A stretch of 64,000 nucleotides of DNA from Metabacillus_B sp050107715 (lineage in GTDB: Bacteria; Bacillota; Bacilli; Bacillales; Bacillaceae), in the NCBI RefSeq assembly GCF_050107715.1, contig NZ_JBNILN010000015.1:1-64000 (forward strand), read 5' to 3'. A program made the translations under genes and the position numbers. The notes under the pieces are model-generated. The model was not told the origin of the DNA. It did not search any database and was given only the letters and a program-made list of their open reading frames with translations. Below, piece by piece: positions 34,851-43,798 of this stretch. The stretch's first letter is position 1, and each line of letters starts with the position of its first letter.

Positions 34851-35609
34851 TTAAAAATTCAGCCATCCTCCATCAACTGCCAGAATGTGGCCGCTTACAT
34901 AATTGGATGCATCAGAAGCCAGAAATACAGCCGGACCCTTTAAATCCTCAGCACTTCCCCAGCGCCCGGCCGGAATTCGCGACTGAATGAATGCATTCCT
35001 TTCTTTATCCTGCCTGAGAGCTTCTGTATTGTCCGTTTCCATATAGCCAGGTGCTATGGCGTTTACACACACGCCTCTTCCAGCCCATTCATTGGAAAGG
35101 GCTTTTGTTATACCGGCTACTGCATGCTTGCTTGCTGTATAAGCGGGAACCCTCACGCCTCCCTGAAAGGAGAGCATGGACGCAATATTGATGATTTTAC
35201 CTTTTCCCTTTTCAAGCATATGACGGCCTGTCTCTGAACTAAGCTGAAAAACAGCCTCTGCATTCAAACTGATTACTGCTCTCCAGTCTTCCATCGAGTA
35301 CTCTTCAGCCGCAGCTCTGCGGATCATTCCAGAGTTATTCACAAGGACATCAATTCTTCCTGACTCTTTCAAAGCTCTTGTGACCAGTTCCCTTCTGGCC
35401 CTCTCTTCCGATAAATCGGCTTCGATCCCAATGAAGGATCTTCCCAGACTTTCAATCTCACTTTTAATACCTGCCATACTGCTGATACCTGCTCCAATTA
35501 TGTCTGCACCGGCTTCTGCCAGCCCAAGAGCCATCCCCTTTCCGAGCCCGCGGCTAGCCCCAGTTACAAGAGCTATCTTTCCGTGCAGAGAAAACAAATC
35601 ATGGGACAA
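34851..35609 (-). CDS. kduD: 2-deoxy-D-gluconate 3-dehydrogenase
   Basis: 252 aa SDR that reduces the KduI product to 2-keto-3-deoxygluconate. TGASRGLG (about residues 16-23), NNSG near 91, Ser and YTASK in the active site, and the C-terminus HILAVDGGWLNF. First gene of the operon kduD-kduI-GH88. The next enzymes, KdgK and KdgA, are not in this window. Confidence 0.9.
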   Translation of the reverse strand: MSHDLFSLHGKIALVTGASRGLGKGMALGLAEAGADIIGAGISSMAGIKSEIESLGRSFIGIEADLSEERARRELVTRALKESGRIDVLVNNSGMIRRAAAEEYSMEDWRAVISLNAEAVFQLSSETGRHMLEKGKGKIINIASMLSFQGGVRVPAYTASKHAVAGITKALSNEWAGRGVCVNAIAPGYMETDNTEALRQDKERNAFIQSRIPAGRWGSAEDLKGPAVFLASDASNYVSGHILAVDGGWLNF

Positions 35610-35722
35610 AAGAATCCTCTCCCCTTCCTATTAAGGTTCGCTTCTGTATCTTTATGTTCGTTTTTTCAGTTTATCACAGGATGAATCATACGTGCACTTT
35701 ATTTTGGAAATTTCTGATACTT

Positions 35723-36565
35723 TTACATAAGATCTTTTTTTCGCAAGTTTCGAAGATAAGCGGTCACTTCTTTATCTTCTCTCTCCGGATATTCATAGCC
35801 CATGTTACCGGCTGCTTTTCTTCCGTATTCGCGAATAACTTCACCAGCCTTAAACAAACAATCCCATTGCCTCTCTTTGTCTGAATATACATATAAGCTG
35901 TGAAGCTTTTCATATTGCCTGGGAGAAAGATACCTGTTAAGCCAGCGTCCACTTACCCCAATATTAACTCTCCATTCGTGCTCATAGCCGATTACCCATG
36001 AAAGGATTGAATGGACGCATGGGATTACAATGGTGTCATACATGTACCTGGCGTACGGCCACTCATTCCGAAGAAGACCCTTTGCCGTATACGTTTGAAT
36101 CCACCATGCTTCGTTTAAGCAATTTTTATATTCCATCTCTGAGGGTTTTTGCACATAATAGGAGGAATCATCCGGCGGGGAGAGCTCAGGGAGACAATGA
36201 TCTTTATCCAGAAGAATACGGGTAAGTGAATCTTCATTAACTAATTTATGGATACTAGCTGCGTCCTTAAAGCATAAATCAATGCGGACACCATCCTTAA
36301 ATAGCATTAAAAATATGTATGCTCCGTCATCAAAATCGTTTTGCTGCATGATCACAAGTTCCCCAAACTGCCGAATCCAGTCTTGATTTCTTTTATAGCA
36401 CGCCGAAGGCAGATCGTTTACAAAAAAAACCAAATCATAATCCTGAAGAAAATCCTTGGGGGCATTGCTGTTAAGCCGAGACCCATTCATCATTACGGCT
36501 CTAACCATGGATTCTCCCATGGCAAATTCCACAATCTGGTGCAGTACCTGATTTTCACTCCTCAT
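35723..36565 (-). CDS. aadK: Aminoglycoside 6-adenylyltransferase (ANT(6), AadK/AadE type)
   Basis: 280 aa. Nucleotidyltransferase core NGSR-x12-QDYDLVFFV with the metal-binding Asp pair, then the AadK-type helical C-terminal half (YARYMYDTIVIPCVHSILSW, RWLNRYLS). The family transfers AMP to the 6-OH of streptomycin. AAGGAGGAAAAC precedes the ATG. It lies 10 bp behind a DeoR-type regulator, probably on one transcript. No mobile element flanks it, so it looks like an intrinsic chromosomal gene; resistance is not proven by sequence. Confidence 0.85.
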   Translation of the reverse strand: MRSENQVLHQIVEFAMGESMVRAVMMNGSRLNSNAPKDFLQDYDLVFFVNDLPSACYKRNQDWIRQFGELVIMQQNDFDDGAYIFLMLFKDGVRIDLCFKDAASIHKLVNEDSLTRILLDKDHCLPELSPPDDSSYYVQKPSEMEYKNCLNEAWWIQTYTAKGLLRNEWPYARYMYDTIVIPCVHSILSWVIGYEHEWRVNIGVSGRWLNRYLSPRQYEKLHSLYVYSDKERQWDCLFKAGEVIREYGRKAAGNMGYEYPEREDKEVTAYLRNLRKKDLM

Positions 36566-36575
36566 GTTTTCCTCC

Positions 36576-37334
36576 TTATTCGTTTGTATAGGTAACAGGG
36601 ATCCCGGTTTCCTTCAGCTTGCATTTCCAGTTGGAAGACAGTTCATAGTTCGTGATGATCCTGTCGACTCTGTTTATTTCTGCATACTGAATCAATGCGG
36701 TTTGCCCGAATTTTGTATGATCCGTTACAAGGGTGATCTGTTCCGCCCGGTTCATAATCATTCTTTTATATTCCGCTTGATCGTTGCTGAATACGGTTAA
36801 TCCTTTATCAATATCTGCAGCAGTGGTACCGAGGAACAGGTTTTGGACCCATATTTTCTCCAAGGCATCCATAGCAATGGGACCGGTTAATCCCGCAGAA
36901 GCATTTCTCGCTCCTCCAAGTACAATCAGCTGGATTTTGGATGCATTCAGCAGCGCATGGGCAATCTTCAGATCATTGGTGACGACAGTAATTTTATGGT
37001 GAATGAGCTGTTTGGCAAGCTCTAGCATTGTGCTTCCGCCATCAAGCAGAATTGTGTCATTCTCTTTAATGAATGCTGCAGCTGCTTTTGCTGCCTGCTT
37101 TTTTTCATAGAGAAAGCTTGCCTGCCTTTTTTCCACCGAAAGCATTGCTGCTGAATCCGGTAAAATGGCGCCGCCGTGTATGCGCTTCAGCACCCCCTTG
37201 TTCTCCAGCACGATCAGATCCTGGCGGATGGTTTTCTCAGTAACAGAAAGACTTGAACTGAGTTCTGTAACTTTTACCATTTTATCCTTTTCGAGCCTTT
37301 GGATAATTGCTTCATGCCGCTGTAAAAAATGCAT
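36576..37334 (-). CDS. DeoR-family sugar-type transcriptional regulator
   Basis: 252 aa. Winged helix about 5-58 (VTELSSSLSVTEKTIRQDL) ending in the family motif RIHGGAIL, then the ligand domain with LDGGSTMLELA and TDHTKFGQTA. The ligand would be a phosphorylated sugar. The only gene behind it is the ANT(6)-type adenylyltransferase, an odd partner. Divergent from the membrane-protein gene at 37407, and could regulate both. Confidence 0.85.
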   Translation of the reverse strand: MHFLQRHEAIIQRLEKDKMVKVTELSSSLSVTEKTIRQDLIVLENKGVLKRIHGGAILPDSAAMLSVEKRQASFLYEKKQAAKAAAAFIKENDTILLDGGSTMLELAKQLIHHKITVVTNDLKIAHALLNASKIQLIVLGGARNASAGLTGPIAMDALEKIWVQNLFLGTTAADIDKGLTVFSNDQAEYKRMIMNRAEQITLVTDHTKFGQTALIQYAEINRVDRIITNYELSSNWKCKLKETGIPVTYTNE

Positions 37335-37406
37335 GGCTTTAAACGCCCTTTCTCTATCATCTTTTTACCCTCACTCCAATAAACATGGTAAAGAGGGGGA
37401 TTGCCT

Positions 37407-38222
37407 ATGTATGTTCCATGGCTGTTTTTGATGGTTGCTCTTTACTCATTCAGTGCTATTATTTTATATTTGGTAAACCGAACCATTTATACATCCATTC
37501 TTCCGGTATTAAGAAAGAGTCTATATGCCTTTCTTTTAGCTTTTTTATCCGTTTGTTTTTTTCTTAAGTACATTACGATAGCGGACTGGCCTATTCTTGT
37601 TCAGCTTGCAGCCGCAGCCGTTTTTACAGATTTAACTATTTTCCAGACCCCAAATATACTGAAAATCGGCTCAGCTGAGTTTAAGCATAGCGGGTGGATT
37701 GAAGAAACCATCCAGCATAATGAACGTACCCTTGAATATATGCGCAAAAAATCTACTGCGTTTTCGCTTATTATACAGGAGGAAGAGGACTTGATGCCAA
37801 AGGAATCTTCCATTAAGAGCATTGAGGAATACCGTCATTCCGTTCTCCGCTATGTTGAAATGTATACCGACCAATTCGATTTCAGCGTAAAGCTTTATAC
37901 GCTTGAAGGGGAGGATGACTACCACTTTAGCCAAAGCATCTACAATGTCCTCAGCCGGCTTGAAACGATATTCAATATGTCCATCCCTGATAAACAGGAG
38001 GTATCTGAACAGCTAAAGCAAGCACGGGTTCATACATTCGAAGATGACACAGTCGCTGTTATTCCAATATACGGACGCTATTCATCCCTGCTCGTTTTAT
38101 CCGCTAAAGAAAACCCAGTAATGGAGATCGATACGCTGCATGTGATCAATCTCATCAGCATATTCGAATGGAGATCAGATTGGAAAGGGGCAGACGCCGA
38201 ACAGGACCAGCCGGTCAGCTAA
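37407..38222 (+). CDS. Membrane protein with SpoIISA-like architecture
   Basis: 271 aa from ATG 37407, chosen because GAGGGGGA is at correct spacing. Three membrane segments (about 3-22, 34-52 and 59-76) then a cytoplasmic domain of about 190 aa with alternating helices and strands. Order and local pattern follow SpoIISA: RK-x-LYAF..., DWPILVQLAAAAVFTDLTIF against DWKNYLIVFAVFILIDAFVF, and VAVIPIYGRYSSLLVL against NALIPIEIQGVTFVLK. Overall identity is low. No SpoIISB-type small gene follows. It may be a diverged SpoIISA relative or just a similar sensor fold. Confidence 0.5.
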   Translation: MYVPWLFLMVALYSFSAIILYLVNRTIYTSILPVLRKSLYAFLLAFLSVCFFLKYITIADWPILVQLAAAAVFTDLTIFQTPNILKIGSAEFKHSGWIEETIQHNERTLEYMRKKSTAFSLIIQEEEDLMPKESSIKSIEEYRHSVLRYVEMYTDQFDFSVKLYTLEGEDDYHFSQSIYNVLSRLETIFNMSIPDKQEVSEQLKQARVHTFEDDTVAVIPIYGRYSSLLVLSAKENPVMEIDTLHVINLISIFEWRSDWKGADAEQDQPVS

Positions 38223-38340
38223 AAGGGTGATCCTTCCGTCTTGGGAGGGAATCTGAATCAAAGCCTTTCCACTGGAGAGCTACAGGGATTAGAGATAAAA
38301 CTTATTTTCATAAAAAGATGAAGCTGGGGTAATATTGCCA

Positions 38341-38660
38341 AAAGGCCGATATATTGAGAACACGGTCGATTTACTGGGATTTCGGCCGATATACTGAGAA
38401 CACGGTCGATTTACTGGGATTTTGGTCGATATACTGAGAACATGGTCGATTTACTGGGATTTCGGTCGATATATTGTAAATACGGCCGATTTACTGGAAT
38501 TTCGGTCGATATATCGAGAACACGGTCGATTTACTGGGATTTCGATCGATATATTGAGAATACGGCCGATTTACTGGAATTTTGGTCGATATATTGTAAA
38601 TACGGCCGATTTACTGGAATTTCGGGTCGATATACAGGAATTTGCCCGATAGATGAATCA
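38341..38660. repeat. Third 20-bp-period array (GGTCGATATA type), about 16 units
   Basis: The core CGAT recurs at 38347, 38367, 38387 and so on to 38607 at exactly 20 bp, fourteen times, then drifts. Two unit types alternate, GGTCGATATAYTGRGAAYAC and GGTCGATTTACTGGRATTTY, so the true period is 40 bp. It lies between convergent genes at 38222 and 38885. The frame stays open because 20 is not divisible by 3; it is not coding. Confidence 0.9.
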
Positions 38661-38785
38661 GTCCGCCCGATCATGCAATCTCGACCGTAATCCGACTTAG
38701 TACGGTCGATAAAGTTTCATCTCCACAGCCCCCCGCTTCTTGCCTGCCAGACGAAGCAATGAAGTGTGCTGTCCCTTCACAACAA

Positions 38786-38824
38786 AAAATGCTCTGAGCA
38801 GGGCTCTGAGCATTTTTTTCTTGA
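38786..38824 (-). terminator. Terminator of the LacI-regulated cluster
   Basis: ATGCTCTGAGC and GCTCTGAGCAT pair with one mismatch; T/A-runs on both sides. It ends the leftward operon that stops at 38885. Confidence 0.7.
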
Positions 38825-38884
38825 TTGTTTTCCTCTTCCTATTCCACATGCGTTCAAGCAGAGAAGCTGGACTCCGCAGAATCT

Positions 38885-39853
38885 TTATACCCACCACATT
38901 TCAGCAGGCTTTTCTTCAATCAGAACGGATTGCAGGTTCGTTACCGCTCTTTTAAATCCTTCCTGAATAGACATGATGGGGTCTTCATGTTCAATGCTTA
39001 CCACATAGTCGTAGCCATAGGTAATTAAGGTGCTGATCATACGGCCCCACTCGTCGTTGCTGTGGCCGCAGCCGACAGACCTGAAAGACCATGCCCTTGA
39101 TTTCACCTCTCCGTAAGGCTGCATGTCGGTCAGACCGTACATATTGACATTGTCCGGATCAATATGGGTGTCTTTGGCATGAAAATGGTGAATCGCATTT
39201 TCTTTTGCCAGGATTTTAATGGCTGCCACAGGATCGATTCCCTGCCACCACAGATGGCTGGGGTCCAGGTTGGCCCCGATAGCATCGCACGTTTTTTCAC
39301 GAAGCTTCAGAAGCGTGTATGGAGTATGGACAAGGAAGCCCCCATGGAGCTCGAGTCCGATTTTCACACTGCTTTCTTTAGCAAGCTCTCCAACCTCTTT
39401 CCAGTAAGGAACGAGCTTGTTTTCCCACTGCCACGTTAAAACATCGCCGTATTCATTTGGCCAGGGTGTTACAGGCCAGTTCGGATATTTTGCCTCCTCC
39501 GAATCTCCCGCCGTTCCGGAAAAACAGTTTACAACCGGCACATTAAGCAGGGAGGCGAGCTTTATCGTTTTTCTAAGGGTTTCATCCGATTCTGCTGCAA
39601 ACGCTTTATCAGGAGAAATCGGATTTCCATGGCAGCTGAAGGCGCTGATTGTTAATCCGCGGCTTTCTACCTTATTCTTGTACTGGCTTCTCGCTTCTTC
39701 ACTTTCCAAAAGCTCGTCCAGGTTACAATGGGCTTTGCCGGGATAGCAGCCCGTTCCGATTTCCACAGCGTGCAAACCCGCCGCTTTTACCGTATCAAGC
39801 ATTTGCTCAAACTCCATGTCGGAAAATAATACAGTGAATACTCCCAGTTTCAT
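38885..39853 (-). CDS. TIM-barrel sugar isomerase/epimerase (AP-endonuclease-2 superfamily)
   Basis: 322 aa. Metal-site segments typical of the superfamily: GLELHGG (Glu), ANLDPSHLWWQG (Asp/His), HFHAKDTHID (His) and SIEHEDPI (Glu). Likely an isomerase or epimerase for a keto-sugar made by the two dehydrogenases upstream. Last gene of the cluster LacI, ThuA, Gfo/Idh, Gfo/Idh, isomerase. Sugar unknown. Confidence 0.8.
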   Translation of the reverse strand: MKLGVFTVLFSDMEFEQMLDTVKAAGLHAVEIGTGCYPGKAHCNLDELLESEEARSQYKNKVESRGLTISAFSCHGNPISPDKAFAAESDETLRKTIKLASLLNVPVVNCFSGTAGDSEEAKYPNWPVTPWPNEYGDVLTWQWENKLVPYWKEVGELAKESSVKIGLELHGGFLVHTPYTLLKLREKTCDAIGANLDPSHLWWQGIDPVAAIKILAKENAIHHFHAKDTHIDPDNVNMYGLTDMQPYGEVKSRAWSFRSVGCGHSNDEWGRMISTLITYGYDYVVSIEHEDPIMSIQEGFKRAVTNLQSVLIEEKPAEMWWV

Positions 39854-39874
39854 GTTTTTCCTCCCCTTTATGCT

Positions 39875-40906
39875 TTATTCCTGAATCGTAATTTTTCCGC
39901 TTTCGTAAATCGCGTCAATTACTTCGGAAACCTGCATGGCTTCTTCAGGCTTTACAATCAGCTCTTCTTCATTGAAGCATGCTGCAATAAAGTTCTTGGC
40001 CTGAAGCACCCCAGGATCATCTTCACCTGGAATCCAGGCTGGCTGGCTGTTAAACAGCATGTTGTATTTCGTTGTATAGAGCTCCATAGGAAAAACGCTG
40101 ATCCCTCCGTTTACTCCTGAAATGCTGAGATGCTCCTCATCATCCCGGATATTGGTAGCCCAGGATGTTTCAAAAAGCATGGATGTCCCATTTTTAAAGC
40201 GGATATAGGCTGTTACATGGTCATCCACATTAAATTTTTGGTGATCGTAATCTCCCCACAGATTAACCTGATTCGGGACTTTGCTTAATGCGTTATACGT
40301 GCTGCCTGTCACATCCGTAATTTTCGGATTGCCAATCAGCCACAGAGCAAGATCGAGCAGGTGGCATCCATAATCGATCAAGCTGCCTCCGCCTTGAAGT
40401 TCTTTGTTTGTAAACACGCCCCAGCCGGGAACCTTGCGGCGGCGAAGTGCCTTAATCCTTACTACAAGAGGGGTTCCGATTTCTTCCGTAATCATCACTT
40501 TTTTAGCTGCCTGGGATTCCTTCATATACCGGTAATGGTAGGCAATCGCTAATTTCCTCTGGTTTTTCTTTGCTGCTTCGATCATCTGCTGACATTCTCC
40601 CGCTGCCAGGGCCATGGGCTTTTCACAAAGAACGTGGACTCCGGCATTCAGTGCGTCTATAGAGATCTGTGCATGAAATTTATTCGGTGTGCAGACAACT
40701 ACCGCATCTACATCCGGCAGCATCTCATGGTAATCTCCGAAGAAGAGAGGGATTCCAAATTCCTCCGCAACATCTTCAGCGCGGTGAACATTAATGTCGC
40801 ATACTGCAGTGATTTCTGCCTGATCCGTAAACTTTTGAAAGGATGGAATATGGCGGTCTGTTGCGATTCCTCCAGCGCCAATAATCCCAATTCTAAGCTT
40901 TTTCAT
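39875..40906 (-). CDS. Gfo/Idh/MocA-family oxidoreductase, copy 1
   Basis: 343 aa. N-terminal Rossmann GIIGAGGIATDRHIP (residues 7-21), the family motif HVLCEKPMA near 92-100, and a C-terminal beta-sheet domain with GGGSLIDYGCHLLDLALWL (catalytic His of the family). NAD(P)-dependent oxidation of a sugar or cyclitol. Its start overlaps the stop of the preceding dehydrogenase by four bases. Confidence 0.88.
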   Translation of the reverse strand: MKKLRIGIIGAGGIATDRHIPSFQKFTDQAEITAVCDINVHRAEDVAEEFGIPLFFGDYHEMLPDVDAVVVCTPNKFHAQISIDALNAGVHVLCEKPMALAAGECQQMIEAAKKNQRKLAIAYHYRYMKESQAAKKVMITEEIGTPLVVRIKALRRRKVPGWGVFTNKELQGGGSLIDYGCHLLDLALWLIGNPKITDVTGSTYNALSKVPNQVNLWGDYDHQKFNVDDHVTAYIRFKNGTSMLFETSWATNIRDDEEHLSISGVNGGISVFPMELYTTKYNMLFNSQPAWIPGEDDPGVLQAKNFIAACFNEEELIVKPEEAMQVSEVIDAIYESGKITIQE

Positions 40907-41946
40907 GCTGTAACGCCCTGCTCAATCGCTACAATTTGTTTCGTTTCGCTTGATTTTAACGCAGCCAGAATCACTTCCAGGGATTTTTTTCCTTCTTCCC
41001 CGGTCACGAGCGGCTCTTTGTCTTCAAGGATGCATTCTGCAAAATGGTCAATCACACCGGTAGATACCTGGCCGCCATCCTCATTGGACTGAATTTTTCC
41101 AAGTTCATATTTTACGATTTCTCCATTTGCATACTGCACAATCATGCTGTGTATTGGGTCATCCTCTAGCCGGATAATGCCGTGCTCACAGTAAAGAATT
41201 GTTGAATTATCCTCTTTTCCTGTGTAGGACCAGCTTGCTGTCAGTGTACCGAGTGTGCCTGAGGCCGTTTTCAATACACATACTGCATTATCATCCACAT
41301 CCGCAAATGTTTTCGCACTCGTTTGCACAAATGCGCCGGCTTCCGTAAATTCCTCTCCCAGCAAATAGCGGAGCAGGTCGCTTTTATGCACACCCAAATC
41401 ACCCATAGCGCCAATGAACGCCTCTTCTTTTCTAAAGAACCAGCTGTCTTTTCCATCTACGCTCCACGCTTCCGGCCCCGGATGGCCAAAAGCGGTTCTG
41501 AAGCTGTAGACTTTACCCAATTCACCGGATTCAATCATCTTTTTTGCTTTTTGATGAGAGGGTGCAAAACGCTGGTTATGGGCAATCATCAGCTTTTTTC
41601 CGGATTCCTTTGCTGCTTTGATCATAGCCTCCGCATCTTCTCTGGAGGTTGCCATTGGCTTCTCGCACAGGACATGAAGTCCTGCTTTAAGAGCATCAAT
41701 CGAAATCGGCGCGTGAAGATAGTTCGGTGTGCAGACACTTACTGCATCCACCTTCCCGCTATTCAGCAGGTCCGAATAATTTGTGTAAGCCGCTGCTCCG
41801 TAAAGTGCAGCTATTTCATTTGCCCGCTCCTCGGAAACATCGCACACGGCGGTGATTTCGGTCTGAGCCTGTGCTGCATACTCTGGAAGGTGGCGGTGTC
41901 TGGCGATGCTTCCGCAGCCAATCACTCCGATTCTGATCTTTGTCAT
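40903..41946 (-). CDS. Gfo/Idh/MocA-family oxidoreductase, copy 2
   Basis: 347 aa. Rossmann motif GVIGCGSIARHRHLP, HVLCEKPMA, and the C-terminal AMGDLGVHKSDLLRYLLG segment. It shares the general fold and about a third of its positions by eye with the neighbour at 39875, so they catalyse related but separate steps. AAGGAGGAGC precedes the ATG, 31 bp behind the ThuA gene. Confidence 0.88.
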   Translation of the reverse strand: MTKIRIGVIGCGSIARHRHLPEYAAQAQTEITAVCDVSEERANEIAALYGAAAYTNYSDLLNSGKVDAVSVCTPNYLHAPISIDALKAGLHVLCEKPMATSREDAEAMIKAAKESGKKLMIAHNQRFAPSHQKAKKMIESGELGKVYSFRTAFGHPGPEAWSVDGKDSWFFRKEEAFIGAMGDLGVHKSDLLRYLLGEEFTEAGAFVQTSAKTFADVDDNAVCVLKTASGTLGTLTASWSYTGKEDNSTILYCEHGIIRLEDDPIHSMIVQYANGEIVKYELGKIQSNEDGGQVSTGVIDHFAECILEDKEPLVTGEEGKKSLEVILAALKSSETKQIVAIEQGVTA

Positions 41947-41977
41947 AAAAGCTCCTCCTTATGTGGTTCCGATTCTC

Positions 41978-42709
41978 TTATTTCGCTGCAATGGCTTCGA
42001 GCGGCTGGGCATTCCCGTATACTGGTTTTTCCCTTTTGGCAGGGGCTGCCCAAAGAACAGCATTTCCAATTACTTTTTGGATATCTTTATTATGATAGGT
42101 TGGATAGGTTTCGTGTCCGGGTCTGAAATAAAACACTTTGCCGCTGCCTCTTTTATACGTGCAGCCGCTTCTGAACACTTCTCCCCCCTCAAACCAGCTC
42201 ATGAAAACAAGCTCATCCGGTGCAGGAATATCGAAGTGCTCTCCGTACATCTCCTCTTTCTCAAGCTCGATGAACTCACCAAGGCCTTCAACAATCGGAT
42301 GGCTTGGTTCAACAACCCATAAACGCTCTTTTTCGTCTGCTTCTCTCCATTTCAGATCACAGCCTGTTCCCATGAGCGACTTGAAGATTTTTGAAAAGTG
42401 CCCTGAATGAAGGACAATTAACCCCATGCCGTTTAATACACAGTTTTTAACTCTTTCCACAACTTCTTCCTCAACTTCTTCATGTGCGACGTGCCCCCAC
42501 CAGATCAGCACTTCGGTATTTTCGAGAACTTCGGCTGTAAGTCCGTGCTCCGGCTCATCCAACGTGGCAGTCTGCACACTGTGTCCCATTTCTTCAAGAA
42601 ATCCTGCGATTGCTCCGTGGATGCCTTCCGGATAAATCCTGCGTACTTCCGGATTTGTGTTTTCGTGGCGGTTTTCATTCCAAACAGTAACTTTCATTGT
42701 TTGCACCAT
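41978..42709 (-). CDS. ThuA-family protein
   Basis: 243 aa, glutamine-amidotransferase-like fold. Family blocks: VLIWWGHVAHEEV, GLIVLHSGHFSKIFKSLMGT, WVVEPSHPIVEGL and FYFRPGHETYPTYHNKDIQ. ThuA proteins accompany sugar oxidation pathways such as 3-keto-disaccharide metabolism; the reaction is not settled. First enzyme gene behind the LacI regulator. Confidence 0.85.
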   Translation of the reverse strand: MVQTMKVTVWNENRHENTNPEVRRIYPEGIHGAIAGFLEEMGHSVQTATLDEPEHGLTAEVLENTEVLIWWGHVAHEEVEEEVVERVKNCVLNGMGLIVLHSGHFSKIFKSLMGTGCDLKWREADEKERLWVVEPSHPIVEGLGEFIELEKEEMYGEHFDIPAPDELVFMSWFEGGEVFRSGCTYKRGSGKVFYFRPGHETYPTYHNKDIQKVIGNAVLWAAPAKREKPVYGNAQPLEAIAAK

Positions 42710-42734
42710 CCTTTAGTATGTATAGTTCTATCAA

Positions 42735-42768
42735 TCAACCTGTTTGGTTAATCGTTTACGTAACCTGC
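42735..42768. promoter_or_regulatory. AACC/GGTT half-sites upstream of the ThuA gene
   Basis: TCAACC-x5-GGTTAA (42735-42751) and GGTTA-x10-TAACC (about 42746-42765) share the half-site of the perfect palindrome at 43799. They may be operators for the LacI-family protein, overlapping the end of its own gene. Confidence 0.45.
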
Positions 42769-43787
42769 ACCACAGATTCCCTGATGATCAGTTCTACCGG
42801 GAGAACCTGTTTAGCCGATGCAGGCGGGTTTCCGGATATGGCCGAAAAAATCATCTCTGATGTTTTCTCTCCCTTTGCCATAATATCCTGCCTGATTGTT
42901 GTAAGACTTGGAGAAAAATATTGGCTGATATTTAAATCATCGAAGCCGATTATCGACAAATCTCTTGGAAGTGCTCTGCCTGCTGAAGAAAATATTTTCA
43001 TAATCCCGAAGCACAGCGTGTCAGAAGCTGCGAAAACGGCTGTGACTGGTATGCTCGTTTTTAGCAGGCCCGTGCCGATTTTAAAGGAAGATTCAGGTCT
43101 ATTGTCACCGCTTTCAAAAATAAGATTATCAGTAAACACCATACCTGATTCCTCGAGTGCCCTTTTGTAGCCTTTTATCCTCTGCTCTTCTATTGGACTC
43201 CCTATAGCCGAAGTTACGGCCATGGCAATGTGCTGATGCCCGAGAGAGATGAGATAGTGTGAAGCCAGATATCCCCCTTCCTCATCATCAATGTTCAAAG
43301 TGAGGCTGGTGCTGTTTTCTTCCCCATAGGTATCGACAAATACGCATGGTATGTCTAGAATTCCAGCCAGTTCATCGGCTATGCAGCCTGTGGCATTCAT
43401 AACGATGAGTCCGTCCAGATTTCTCCTTTTGACCCACTGCCTGCACTCATCTGCTTGGCTGATGCCTCCAAGAAGGATATCATATCCGAAATTTCTTGCT
43501 GCATGTTCTACACCGCTGATGTATTCATTGTAATACAGATTGGAATGAAATACCGGCTCAAGGGATTTCTGGTTGTGTATTTTCAGCAAACCAATCAGCT
43601 TTGACTGCTTTTTGGACAGGCTGATCGCCGTAAAATCGGGTAGATAGTTTAATTCATCTATCGATCTCATAATCTTATTTTTCGTTGCTGCTGAGACCTT
43701 GTTTTTCCCGTTCAGCACGTACGAAACGGCTGCGGCGGATACCCCGGCATGCCTGGCCACATCTCTGATTGTCACATTTTTAATCAT
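42756..43787 (-). CDS. LacI-family transcriptional regulator
   Basis: 343 aa. N-terminal helix-turn-helix VTIRDVARHAGVSAAAVSYV (residues 5-24) and hinge helix ending LSKKQSKLIGLL, then the periplasmic-binding-like sugar domain (FVDTYGEENSTS, AVFAASDTLCFGIMK, IIGFDDLNISQYF). It probably represses the downstream ThuA/dehydrogenase/isomerase genes and itself through the palindrome next to its start. Confidence 0.9.
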   Translation of the reverse strand: MIKNVTIRDVARHAGVSAAAVSYVLNGKNKVSAATKNKIMRSIDELNYLPDFTAISLSKKQSKLIGLLKIHNQKSLEPVFHSNLYYNEYISGVEHAARNFGYDILLGGISQADECRQWVKRRNLDGLIVMNATGCIADELAGILDIPCVFVDTYGEENSTSLTLNIDDEEGGYLASHYLISLGHQHIAMAVTSAIGSPIEEQRIKGYKRALEESGMVFTDNLIFESGDNRPESSFKIGTGLLKTSIPVTAVFAASDTLCFGIMKIFSSAGRALPRDLSIIGFDDLNISQYFSPSLTTIRQDIMAKGEKTSEMIFSAISGNPPASAKQVLPVELIIRESVVQVT

Positions 43788-43798
43788 GACCCCTCCTG

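Noticed and set aside
38341..38660. CRISPR array
   Set aside because: Units are contiguous with a 20-bp pace, there are no unique spacers of 30 bp or more, and no cas genes are present.
38422..38690. ORFs with repeated GRFTGIS / RSIY segments
   Set aside because: Same reason: translations of the non-coding 20-bp array.
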